A program made the position numbers and the translations under genes. Source: an uncultured Eubacteriales bacterium (GTDB taxonomy: Bacteria > Bacillota > Clostridia > Oscillospirales > CAG-272). Taken from it: 9,205 nucleotides of DNA. The notes below the pieces were generated by a model. That model was not told where the DNA came from. It did no database searches and saw only the letters and a program-made list of their open reading frames with translations. This document shows, piece by piece, positions 1 to 5,463 of the stretch. The stretch's first letter is position 1. Each line of letters starts with the position of its first letter. The stretch is taken from contig CAKSER010000050.1 of the NCBI GenBank assembly GCA_934447715.1, forward strand, positions 1 to 9,205, written 5' to 3'.

Positions 1-616
1 GGAACGGCTGACGGTATACCATCTGATCCGGAAGGCCGAGCGCCTTTCCGACAACCCTTACCTCGTCCTTATAAAGAAGCTTCACCGGCTCTACAAGCCC
101 TTCGAATTTCATATCCTCCGGAAGTCCGCCGACATTGTGATGCGCCTTTACGCCGTCGCTTTCAAGAATATCCGGATATATCGTACCCTGTGCAAGAAAA
201 TCGATTCCGTCGAGCTTTCTTGCCTCCTCCTCGAACACCCTGATAAACTCCTCGCCGATTATCTTTCTCTTTCTTTCCGGCTCTTCAACTCCTGCAAGCC
301 TGTCAAGAAAGCGGTCAACCGCGTCTACATATACAAGATTTGCATTCATCTGATTGCGGAACACCTCAACAACCTGCTCCGGCTCGCCCTTGCGCAAAAG
401 TCCGTGATTGACATGCACACAAACAAGATTCTTGCCTATAGCTTTTATAAGAAGCGCTGCGACGACCGACGAATCAACTCCGCCGGAAAGAGCAAGAAGA
501 ACCTTCTTATCACCGACCTGAGTTCTTACCTCTTCAATCTTTTCGTCAATAAATGCATTTGCAAGCTCCGACGTATTGATTCTCTTCATATCCGCCGGAC
601 GAACGTCCATTACCAT
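1..616 (-). CDS. guaA: GMP synthetase, ATP-pyrophosphatase domain, 5' part; no glutaminase domain (partial, runs off the window)
   Basis: This enzyme amidates XMP to GMP using ATP, the last step of guanine nucleotide synthesis in the cytoplasm. The visible 205 residues carry the PP-loop SGGVDSS (residues 44-50), then VNHGLLRKGE, KRKIIGEEF, LAQGTIYPD, HHNVGGLPE and YKDEVRVVGKALGLPD, and the window cuts the gene inside YRQPF. These are diagnostic GuaA synthetase blocks. The missing part is the end of the ATP-pyrophosphatase domain and the dimerisation domain. The ATG at 616 is preceded by GGAGGA at 629-624, seven bases away, so this start is well supported. The usual N-terminal glutaminase domain of about 200 residues is absent: the PP-loop lies only 44 residues from the start, and the gene upstream on this strand is an unrelated glycosidase-like protein ending at 715. 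The protein therefore resembles an archaeal-style GuaA subunit B by architecture, though its motifs are bacterial in style. It would need a separate glutaminase subunit or free ammonia. Confidence 0.95.
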   Translation of the reverse strand, partial: MVMDVRPADMKRINTSELANAFIDEKIEEVRTQVGDKKVLLALSGGVDSSVVAALLIKAIGKNLVCVHVNHGLLRKGEPEQVVEVFRNQMNANLVYVDAVDRFLDRLAGVEEPERKRKIIGEEFIRVFEEEARKLDGIDFLAQGTIYPDILESDGVKAHHNVGGLPEDMKFEGLVEPVKLLYKDEVRVVGKALGLPDQMVYRQPF

Positions 617-674
617 AAATAAATCCTCCGTAATTTTTTCTGTTGTAATGTTTTCTCTGCCGAAATTAAACATC

Positions 675-701
675 AAGCCGTACCCGTTAAGGATACGGCT
701 T
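675..701 (-). terminator. Hairpin between the GH29-like gene and guaA, weak terminator or attenuator
   Basis: AAGCCGTA (675-682) pairs perfectly with TACGGCTT (694-701), with two further G-C pairs possible inside the loop. It lies just downstream of the stop of the GH29-like gene. In that direction (minus strand) the stem is followed by TTGATGTTTAATTT, a broken T-run, so termination is probably leaky and guaA may be partly read through. On the plus strand the T-rich tail is better, but no plus-strand gene ends here. No clear separate guaA promoter was seen in 617-714. Confidence 0.45.
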
Positions 702-714
702 TTATATTTACTTT

Positions 715-1638
715 TTAAAGGTTTTCGCTTAAATATTTAAGCAGATACATCTGATCGAAATCAAATCTTCCGTCCTTGTCAACAAAAATGTCGATAGAAA
801 CAACGGCTCCTGCTTCGTTTGCGGCTCTTACATAGTCAAGCATGTATTCCTTTGTGTGCTTGAGTCCCTTTACGCACCATGTCGGCCACAGGTTGCCCCA
901 CGGATTTCCGCCGAGAGGAGCAAGACGGTGCGCCTGAGCGCCCTCTACATATCTGCTTTCCGGAACCTCGACAAAGTCAATAAACTCTCCGCAGGTAAAG
1001 TCCTCGCCGATATAGTTTTTGTGAAAGTCGGGACGGGAGCCTCCGTTCATTGCGACAATCGCATCCGGATTACCCTTCTTTGCAGCCTTGGAATAAAGCT
1101 CGAGAAGCTCATCCGTATAACCTAAAACGTCCTTGTAGCAGCCGTCAATCCACCAGCCCTTGACCTTGCTGCCGTATCTTACGGCATATTCCTCAAGAAC
1201 CGATGCCCACTTGGAAACGAAATCATAATGAACCTTCTTGTCGGCGTTGTAGTATTCGTCGCCCCAGAAGTTGACATTTACGGCGTCATATCTTTCGTCC
1301 TTTCTTGACGGGCCGTCTCCGGTAAAATAAAGATACAGATCTATATCATATTTTTCAAGCTCGTCGGCAAGCTCCATAATAACATCCCTTGTCGCACACC
1401 ACTCGCCCGGCTTGGATCCGGCTATCTTATCAAATGTTGCGTTCGGAGCGATCATATAGGGTGTGCACTGCATTGTTGTAATAGAGTAATACTTTGCACC
1501 AACCTCATGAAGCTGCTTTGCGATAAGCTCAACGTCGATACCGTTGACACGCTCGTTCCAATCGCATTTTCCGTCACAGAGATAATGGTTGAATACTCCC
1601 CATTTTCTCTCATACATACGGTCTGTTCCCTTGCTCAT
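715..1638 (-). CDS. GH29-like (alpha-L-fucosidase superfamily) single-domain protein, 307 aa
   Basis: The fold and motif order match the catalytic TIM barrel of the GH29 alpha-L-fucosidase superfamily: KWGVFNHYL near the start (residues 12-20), DVELIAKQLHEVGAKYYSITT (35-55), RDVIMELADEL (84-94) and GWWIDG (161-166), where D165 is in the place of the GH29 nucleophile aspartate. Two things are unusual. The KHHDGF block that follows the GAKY strand in true fucosidases is replaced by TTMQCTPYM, so the substrate-binding histidine pair is missing. There is also no C-terminal beta-sandwich, the protein ending right after the barrel. No signal peptide is present, so it should be cytoplasmic. The ATG at 1638 is chosen, with AGGA at 1654-1651 upstream. 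A second ATG at 1617, nine bases after AAGGGA, is a real alternative, while a TTG at 1650 lies against the Shine-Dalgarno and is unlikely. It is divergent from the GH109 gene, suggesting a shared glycan pathway. Family assignment is good; activity is uncertain. Confidence 0.75.
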   Translation of the reverse strand: MSKGTDRMYERKWGVFNHYLCDGKCDWNERVNGIDVELIAKQLHEVGAKYYSITTMQCTPYMIAPNATFDKIAGSKPGEWCATRDVIMELADELEKYDIDLYLYFTGDGPSRKDERYDAVNVNFWGDEYYNADKKVHYDFVSKWASVLEEYAVRYGSKVKGWWIDGCYKDVLGYTDELLELYSKAAKKGNPDAIVAMNGGSRPDFHKNYIGEDFTCGEFIDFVEVPESRYVEGAQAHRLAPLGGNPWGNLWPTWCVKGLKHTKEYMLDYVRAANEAGAVVSIDIFVDKDGRFDFDQMYLLKYLSENL

Positions 1639-1699
1639 AGTCAAAACCAATCCTTACTTTTATATTACATATTTTACATAGCGCATTCACGCAGATAAC

Positions 1700-1728
1700 A
1701 GTATAAAATATATTTACATATTTTTCAA
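1700..1728 (-). promoter_or_regulatory. Promoter of the GH29-like gene
   Basis: On the minus strand, -35 TTGAAA (1728-1723) and -10 TATACT (1705-1700) are separated by exactly 17 bases. Transcription would start near 1693, leaving a leader of about 55 bases before the ATG at 1638. Confidence 0.75.
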
Positions 1729-1746
1729 TAGTTTTTTCGCTTTTTA

Positions 1747-1775
1747 TTGAAAAAAGAAAATCTTTATGCTATAGT
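1747..1775 (+). promoter_or_regulatory. Promoter of the GH109 gene
   Basis: The -35 TTGAAA (1747-1752) and -10 TATAGT (1770-1775) are separated by exactly 17 bases, and TGC at 1767-1769 makes it an extended -10. A second TATAGT overlaps at 1775-1780. The -35 box is identical to that of the divergent promoter, and the two -35 boxes are 18 bases apart. Confidence 0.75.
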
Positions 1776-1782
1776 ATAGTAC

Positions 1783-1790
1783 AACGCGTT
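1783..1790. promoter_or_regulatory. Small palindrome AACGCGTT at the GH109 transcription start, possible operator
   Basis: A perfect 8-base palindrome with a central CG dyad sits right where the GH109 transcript should begin. LacI-family operators often have this kind of CG-centred symmetry, but the flanks match only loosely and no LacI gene is present in the window, so this is a tentative site. Confidence 0.25.
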
Positions 1791-1834
1791 ACTAATGCAG
1801 AATATTAACTTCCGTTTTTAAAGGAGACACTATA

Positions 1835-3082
1835 ATGGATAAGGTAAAAATAGCGTTCATCGGCTTCGGAGCAAGAGGCGACTGCCTTATGAAGATGATG
1901 CTTGAGGCAATGGCAAAGGACATTGAAATTGTCGGAGTCTGCGATGAATATGAGGACCGTGCTCAGGCAGCAAAGAAGATGGTCGAGGAAATTGCCGGAA
2001 ACACACCGGTTGTAACAACCGACTACAGAAGACTGCTCGAGATGAAGGAGGTCGATGCCGTTGTATCCCCCTCTGCGTGGGATGCACATGTTCAGATCGC
2101 TGTAGACTCGATGCTTGCAGGCAAATATGTTGCAACCGAGGTCGGCGGAGCATACTCGATCGATCAGTGCTGGCAGCTCGTACATACATACGAAAAGACC
2201 GGCGTGCCGATGATGCTTCTCGAAAACTGCTGCTACGGCAAAAACGAGCTTACGGTTTATAACATGATAAAGAAGGGGCTTTTCGGCGAGGTAGTTCACT
2301 GCGAGGGCGGCTACAGACACGATCTGCGCGACGAGATTGCGCTCGGCGAGGAAAACAGACATTACCGCCTGCAGAACTTCATGAACAGAAACGGAGAGCT
2401 TTATCCGACACACGAGCTCGGACCGATTGCAAAGGCAATCAATATCAACCGCGGAAACCGTATGCTTTACCTCACATCGATGGCATCAAAGGCATGCGGC
2501 GTAAACGACTGGATAAAGAAAAACCGCGGCGAGGATTTTCCGCGCGCAAACTATCCCTTTGCAATGGGAGACATTGTAACAACAATGATCAAGTGCGCAC
2601 ACGGAGAAACAATCACGCTGACACACGACACATCGCTTCCGAGAGCATATTCGAGAGGAAATCTTATTCAGGGAACAAACGCAATTTGGTCGGAGGACAA
2701 GAACGGAATCGTCCTTGATAAGGTTCCCGCAGTTCCCGGATTTGAAAAGGAATGGCAGAAGATCGACGAGTTCTACGACGAATATATGCATCCGCTGTGG
2801 AAGGAATATGTAAAGAACGGCGTAGTTCAGGGACATGACGGAATCGACTTCCTTTCGATGAGCGGATTTATCGAGGCGGTAAAGAACCACACCCAGACAC
2901 CGATCGACGTATACGATGCAGCATCCTGGATGGCAATAACAACCCTTTCGGAGGATTCGGTTGCAATGGGCAGCATGCCGGTTGCAATTCCGGACTTTAC
3001 AAACGGAAAATGGGTAAAGAACAGACCGATCACAAGAGGAAAGTACTGCCTCGACGACATCTGCGACGAGTTCTTTAACTGA
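1835..3082 (+). CDS. GH109-type NAD-dependent glycosidase (alpha-N-acetylgalactosaminidase family), Gfo/Idh/MocA fold, 415 aa
   Basis: GH109 enzymes release terminal alpha-GalNAc, and related sugars in some members, by an NAD+-dependent oxidation, elimination and reduction cycle at C3. The N-terminal Rossmann fold shows IGFGARG (residues 9-15) and the ribose-binding acidic residue in VCDE (35-38). The family signatures follow: EVGGAY (102-107), ENCCYG (130-135), GYRHDLRD (159-166), NGELYPTHELGP (186-197), INRGNR, GDIVTTMIKC and THDTSLPR, and GHDGIDF and YDAASW near the C-terminus. Y190 and H193 correspond to the Tyr and His of the YPTH active-site motif. There is no Tat or Sec signal peptide, unlike the founding Elizabethkingia enzyme, so action on imported oligosaccharides in the cytoplasm is likely. 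The ATG is eight bases after AAGGAG (1821-1826). The gene is monocistronic, with its own promoter and terminator. Family membership is strong; the exact sugar (GalNAc or another) is not proved. Confidence 0.88.
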   Translation: MDKVKIAFIGFGARGDCLMKMMLEAMAKDIEIVGVCDEYEDRAQAAKKMVEEIAGNTPVVTTDYRRLLEMKEVDAVVSPSAWDAHVQIAVDSMLAGKYVATEVGGAYSIDQCWQLVHTYEKTGVPMMLLENCCYGKNELTVYNMIKKGLFGEVVHCEGGYRHDLRDEIALGEENRHYRLQNFMNRNGELYPTHELGPIAKAININRGNRMLYLTSMASKACGVNDWIKKNRGEDFPRANYPFAMGDIVTTMIKCAHGETITLTHDTSLPRAYSRGNLIQGTNAIWSEDKNGIVLDKVPAVPGFEKEWQKIDEFYDEYMHPLWKEYVKNGVVQGHDGIDFLSMSGFIEAVKNHTQTPIDVYDAASWMAITTLSEDSVAMGSMPVAIPDFTNGKWVKNRPITRGKYCLDDICDEFFN

Positions 3083-3098
3083 TAACTCTTTAAAACAC

Positions 3099-3152
3099 AA
3101 ACAGAGACCTAAGCTCCGGGGCAATTCCCGGAAATACGGTCTCTGTTTTTTC
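3099..3152 (+). terminator. Rho-independent terminator after the GH109 gene, probably bidirectional
   Basis: An 11-bp stem (3099-3109 with 3138-3148) contains an inner CCGGG/CCCGG helix (3116-3120 with 3127-3131) and is followed by a T-run at 3146-3152. It lies 16 bases after the GH109 stop. In the other direction it lies beyond the Nudix stop at 3186, with a moderately T-rich tail (TTTGTGTTTT), so it can serve both convergent genes. Confidence 0.9.
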
Positions 3153-3185
3153 TTATTCATTTAAAAATCGGCAAGCCGGAAGCCG

Positions 3186-3662
3186 TCACTCTTCTTCGGT
3201 ACGGATCGTAAAATCGCTTGGAAGATTAAAAATTTGCTTTTTTAAGAAGATCGGGTAGAAGTATTCGTCCTTCAATCTGTCAAACTCAAGCCATTCGAAT
3301 ATATGCGTATGCTTGCCCTCTGTCAGTGTGAAGCTGCTGCCTCTTTTAAGTAAATCTGTATTTGAGATATCCATCAAAAAATAAATACATAGCTCGTGAT
3401 AGCGAATGCCGTCCGCATCTTCGGTAAAAAATGCCTGATTGAGCCACAATGGGCGAGCAATCTTCAACGTCACGCCAAGCTCTTCCGAAACTTCCCGTAC
3501 CACCGCCTGCTCCGCTGTTTCTCCGATTTTAACTCTCCCACCCGGAAGATAAAAATACGGCGAACGCTCATCCTTCATCGCAAGAATCCTGTTTTCCGAA
3601 ATTATCATTGCGCACACTCTGTAATTAAACCTTTGGTTCTCCAAATTAAACGAAATATCCAT
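3186..3662 (-). CDS. Nudix hydrolase, 158 aa
   Basis: Nudix enzymes cleave nucleoside diphosphates linked to another group, using divalent metal. A complete Nudix box (G-x5-E-x7-REVSEELGV) spans residues 42-64, preceded by YFYLPGG. The metal-binding glutamates of REVSEE (E57, E60, E61) are present. The length is normal for a single-domain member. The substrate cannot be told from sequence; the N-terminal part (RFNYRVCAMII) and C-terminal part fit the generic (d)NTP or NDP-sugar cleaning members often annotated only as Nudix. The ATG at 3662 has GAGG at 3673-3670, seven bases upstream. It begins 14 bases after the stop of the phosphatase gene, so the two form an operon. Confidence 0.92.
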   Translation of the reverse strand: MDISFNLENQRFNYRVCAMIISENRILAMKDERSPYFYLPGGRVKIGETAEQAVVREVSEELGVTLKIARPLWLNQAFFTEDADGIRYHELCIYFLMDISNTDLLKRGSSFTLTEGKHTHIFEWLEFDRLKDEYFYPIFLKKQIFNLPSDFTIRTEEE

Positions 3663-3676
3663 ACACTATCCTCAAA

Positions 3677-4150
3677 TCATGGTTTTTTGCTTTGCAGATC
3701 GTTCAGCAATGCCGTGCATCCGTCGTAAATATCCCGGTACGCAACATCAAAGCGCTCGGAGTACCATGGATCGGCAACATCTCCTCCTCTTGCGGTGTAG
3801 TCCATCAGCTTGTGCACCTTGTTTTCAGGATCGCCGCCGAAAATCCGGAGCATATTCCGGATATTGGCACTGTCCATGCCGATAAACAGATCGTATTTTT
3901 CATAGTCGCTTTTTTTCAGCTGCACCGCACACTTGCCGCCGCAGGACAAGCCGTGCTTTGCAAGCTCCGCCTTTGCAGGAGGGTATACCGGATTTCCGAT
4001 GCCGTTCCATATCTCCTCGGTGCTTGTGGCAGAGGAAGCGACAAAAAAGCGATCTTTAACACCTCGCTTTTTTGCAAGATCCGAAAAAATAAACTCCGCC
4101 ATCGGACTGCGGCAGATGTTGCCGTGGCAGACGAACATAATTTTTATCAT
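3677..4150 (-). CDS. Low-molecular-weight protein tyrosine phosphatase, 157 aa
   Basis: This protein removes phosphate from phosphotyrosine. The catalytic P-loop C-H-G-N-I-C-R-S is at residues 8-15 with nucleophile C8 and R14, and the general acid loop DPWY is at 127-130. Other family blocks are STEE, GKCAVQL, DYEKYDLFIGMD and NIRNMLRIFGGDP. The length is standard. A few extra residues (around WNGIG) sit before the NPVYPP segment. ATG at 4150 is taken because family members start just a few residues before the P-loop; a TTG at 4156 is also in frame. Neither has a convincing Shine-Dalgarno, so translation may be weak. In other bacteria such enzymes can act on tyrosine kinases of capsule export, but no kinase is visible here. 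It is first gene of the unit with the Nudix hydrolase. Confidence 0.95.
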   Translation of the reverse strand: MIKIMFVCHGNICRSPMAEFIFSDLAKKRGVKDRFFVASSATSTEEIWNGIGNPVYPPAKAELAKHGLSCGGKCAVQLKKSDYEKYDLFIGMDSANIRNMLRIFGGDPENKVHKLMDYTARGGDVADPWYSERFDVAYRDIYDGCTALLNDLQSKKP

Positions 4151-4268
4151 AACCAAGTCTCAAACAGGCGCATGCCGAACAAGCAGAAAAATCCGCAATA
4201 AAGCGGTATATTTTACCCCTTTCAGCCCACAGCCGTTTTTTTCATAATTTTATATATTACCACCTTTT

Positions 4269-4297
4269 ATTGTATACTATTTTTCCGCAAATCGCAA
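4269..4297 (-). promoter_or_regulatory. Candidate promoter of the phosphatase-Nudix operon
   Basis: On the minus strand TTGCGA (4297-4292) and TACAAT (4274-4269) are 17 bases apart. The predicted leader is about 110 bases. The -35 is imperfect, so confidence is moderate. Confidence 0.5.
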
Positions 4298-4305
4298 GTA
4301 CAAAA

Positions 4306-4318
4306 AATGACGGTCATT
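4306..4318. promoter_or_regulatory. Perfect palindrome AATGACGGTCATT, possible operator
   Basis: AATGAC (4306-4311) and GTCATT (4313-4318) are exact inverted copies around one G. The site lies just upstream of the -35 of the minus-strand promoter and about 70 bases before the plus-strand promoter. Its symmetry suggests a dimeric DNA-binding protein; the regulator is unknown. Confidence 0.35.
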
Positions 4319-4385
4319 AACCGAGTTTTCTCCCTCCGATTTTAAAAAATCATCCCTCCCCTTTTTTTACACATTTTTTATGTTA

Positions 4386-4414
4386 TTGACACTTTTTGCA
4401 AAGCATGGTATACT
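4386..4414 (+). promoter_or_regulatory. Consensus sigma-A promoter of the XRE-membrane gene
   Basis: TTGACA (4386-4391) and TATACT (4409-4414) are 17 bases apart, the best promoter of the window together with that of the tRNA. Transcription should start near 4421, leaving a leader of about 220 bases. Confidence 0.8.
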
Positions 4415-4420
4415 TATCTG

Positions 4421-4441
4421 CAGGTAAGCATCGATTACCTG
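4421..4441. promoter_or_regulatory. Dyad CAGGTAA-N7-TTACCTG at the transcription start, operator or first leader hairpin
   Basis: A perfect 7-base inverted repeat (4421-4427 with 4435-4441) coincides with the expected +1 to +21 of the XRE transcript. A repressor bound here would block the promoter, and autoregulation by the downstream XRE protein is plausible. As RNA it could also form a 7-bp hairpin with a 7-base loop. Confidence 0.4.
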
Positions 4442-4641
4442 TTAAAAAACATCGGACTTCGACAAATTCCGACATTGCCGTGCCTGAATAATATACGGCA
4501 AGCAGATAGCCAAACAAATAATTACGAAGCATTGTATTAACATAAAGAAGAAAAAGCCTGCGGAAATTGCCTTTTGCAAGCTATCCGCCGTGCGGCTGCG
4601 GCGATAAATCAGCCGGAAACTGCCTGATTTGAGGTATGCTG
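4442..4641 (+). other. Hairpin-rich untranslated leader of the XRE-membrane gene
   Basis: No protein-coding gene is visible between 4151 and 4641. The transcribed leader holds several stems: TTGCCGT/ACGGCAA (4475-4481 with 4495-4501), a compound stem GCGGA/TCCGC (4560-4564 with 4584-4588) enclosing TTGC/GCAA, and AAATCAG/CTGATTT (4606-4612 with 4624-4630) that ends directly against the Shine-Dalgarno GAGG. No match to a riboswitch class that I know was recognised and there is no T-run that would make an attenuator. The last stem could influence ribosome access. Confidence 0.35.
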
Positions 4642-5238
4642 ATGAATATAAAAGAAACTGTTGCAAAAAATATATTCGAGCTCAGGACATTAAACAACAT
4701 GACTCAGCTCGAGCTCGGGGAAAAGCTGAACTATTCCGACAAGACGATATCGAAATGGGAAAGAGCCGAGTCGGTGCCGGACATTGAGGTCCTTTACAAG
4801 ATGTCAAAGCTGTTTTCGGTGCCGCTTGACTTTTTTGTAAGGGAGGACAACATCTCAAACGCGATTTCCGAGGAGAAAAAGAAGGAAACGCAGTATAACC
4901 ACCGCGCAATCCAGTATGTATCCGAGGGGCTTGCGATTTTCATCGCGCTGTTTGCATTTGTTATCACCTCTCTTGTTTCCCCGAAATCGAGATTCCAGTG
5001 GCTGTATTTTGTCTACACCCTGCCGATCGTCCTGATTATAAAGCTGGTCTTCAATTCGATATGGTTCAATCCGCGCAGGAATTACTATATCGTCTCCGCT
5101 TTGATGTGGTCTATCCTCTGCGCAATTCAGATTTCGTTCTGGTATTTCAAAAAGAACATACTGCTTATATATGTCCTCGGTGTTGCCGGTCAGATAATCA
5201 TCTTTATCTTTTCGCTCATCAAAAAGCCGAAGACATAA
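4642..5238 (+). CDS. XRE-family transcriptional regulator with four C-terminal membrane helices, 198 aa
   Basis: An N-terminal Cro/C1-type helix-turn-helix spans about residues 8-65, with the typical TQLELGEKL, TISKWERAESVPD and LYKMSKLFSVPLDFF blocks. A charged linker (about 68-88) leads to four hydrophobic segments at roughly 95-112, 119-141, 148-168 and 173-193, ending in a lysine-rich tail. The protein is therefore a membrane-anchored DNA-binding protein, a common but poorly studied type in Bacillota that may sense membrane state. The ATG at 4642 is preferred because GAGG (4631-4634) is seven bases away; the in-frame ATG at 4636 is only one base from it. Its strong promoter, the +1 dyad and its position just before the glycosyltransferase-acyltransferase operon suggest autoregulation and perhaps control of that operon, which is inference. 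A terminator separates the two. Confidence 0.9.
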   Translation: MNIKETVAKNIFELRTLNNMTQLELGEKLNYSDKTISKWERAESVPDIEVLYKMSKLFSVPLDFFVREDNISNAISEEKKKETQYNHRAIQYVSEGLAIFIALFAFVITSLVSPKSRFQWLYFVYTLPIVLIIKLVFNSIWFNPRRNYYIVSALMWSILCAIQISFWYFKKNILLIYVLGVAGQIIIFIFSLIKKPKT

Positions 5239-5285
5239 GAGTATTTTGCTTTGGCTTTCGAATATTAAATCCGATCTGCTACCCC

Positions 5286-5313
5286 AAATCCGCCGAAAAA
5301 CGGCGGATTTTTT
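5286..5313 (+). terminator. Strong rho-independent terminator after the XRE-membrane gene
   Basis: AAATCCGCCG (5286-5295) and CGGCGGATTT (5301-5310) form a perfect 10-bp stem with an AAAAA loop, followed by a six-base T-run (5308-5313). Confidence 0.95.
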
Positions 5314-5317
5314 ATCT

Positions 5318-5407
5318 CTACGATTCGTAGGGTCGGCAATAGAGTGCTCTACTGCCGGTATACCGAAGAAATAGAGCCGCTTCTCGGTGCGGTAGAAACA
5401 CTTTTTT
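5318..5407 (+). repeat. Run of three palindromes ending in a T-run, possible small structured RNA or intergenic repeat element
   Basis: Three inverted repeats stand in a row: CTACGA/TCGTAG (5318-5330), an 11-bp stem with one mismatch centred at 5345 (5334-5344 with 5347-5357), and ACCGAAGAA/TTCTCGGT (5362-5370 with 5381-5388, one bulged A). The second and third both contain AATAGAG. The block ends in CTTTTTT at 5401-5407. It lies between a terminator and the next promoter, so it is outside both expected transcripts. It could be a mobile palindromic intergenic repeat or an independent small RNA; no promoter for such an RNA was found. Confidence 0.4.
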
Positions 5408-5416
5408 AAGAATGTA

Positions 5417-5425
5417 TGCTATACT
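5417..5425 (+). promoter_or_regulatory. Extended -10 promoter of the GT8-acyltransferase operon
   Basis: TGCTATACT contains an extended -10 (TG-n-TATACT, 5417-5425). No good -35 is found 16-18 bases upstream, so an activator or the extended -10 must compensate. The same TATGCTATA string occurs in the GH109 promoter. Transcription would start near 5432, about 32 bases before the predicted ATT start. Confidence 0.55.
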
Positions 5426-5463
5426 TTTTTCAGCTTTGACAGGCTCGATGGGAGGGGTTTCAG

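Noticed and set aside
137..622. Plus-strand open frame of 161 codons
   Set aside because: It is antisense to guaA, whose motifs are unmistakable; the translation has no recognisable family.
1639..1650. TTG start extending the GH29-like protein by four residues
   Set aside because: The Shine-Dalgarno would abut the start codon; the downstream ATG codons are better placed.
1805..2413. Minus-strand open frame of about 200 codons opposite the GH109 gene
   Set aside because: It mirrors the conserved GH109 coding frame and has no ribosome binding site or family features.
4193..4206. Small hairpin CCGC/GCGG followed by a T-run on the minus strand in the phosphatase leader
   Set aside because: Only four base pairs; too weak to call an attenuator or terminator.
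4405..4491. Short plus-strand frame of 28 codons starting inside the XRE promoter
   Set aside because: Its ATG lies in the spacer and -10 region upstream of the transcription start, so it would not be on the transcript.
4442..4666. Minus-strand open frame of 74 codons over the XRE leader
   Set aside because: It overlaps the promoter-proximal leader and the start of the XRE gene; no family, no ribosome binding site.
5318..5407. CRISPR array
   Set aside because: The palindromes differ in sequence and are not regularly spaced direct repeats.
5436..5441. TTGACA just before the first GT8 gene
   Set aside because: No -10 box at 16-18 bases downstream; it would start transcription inside the gene.
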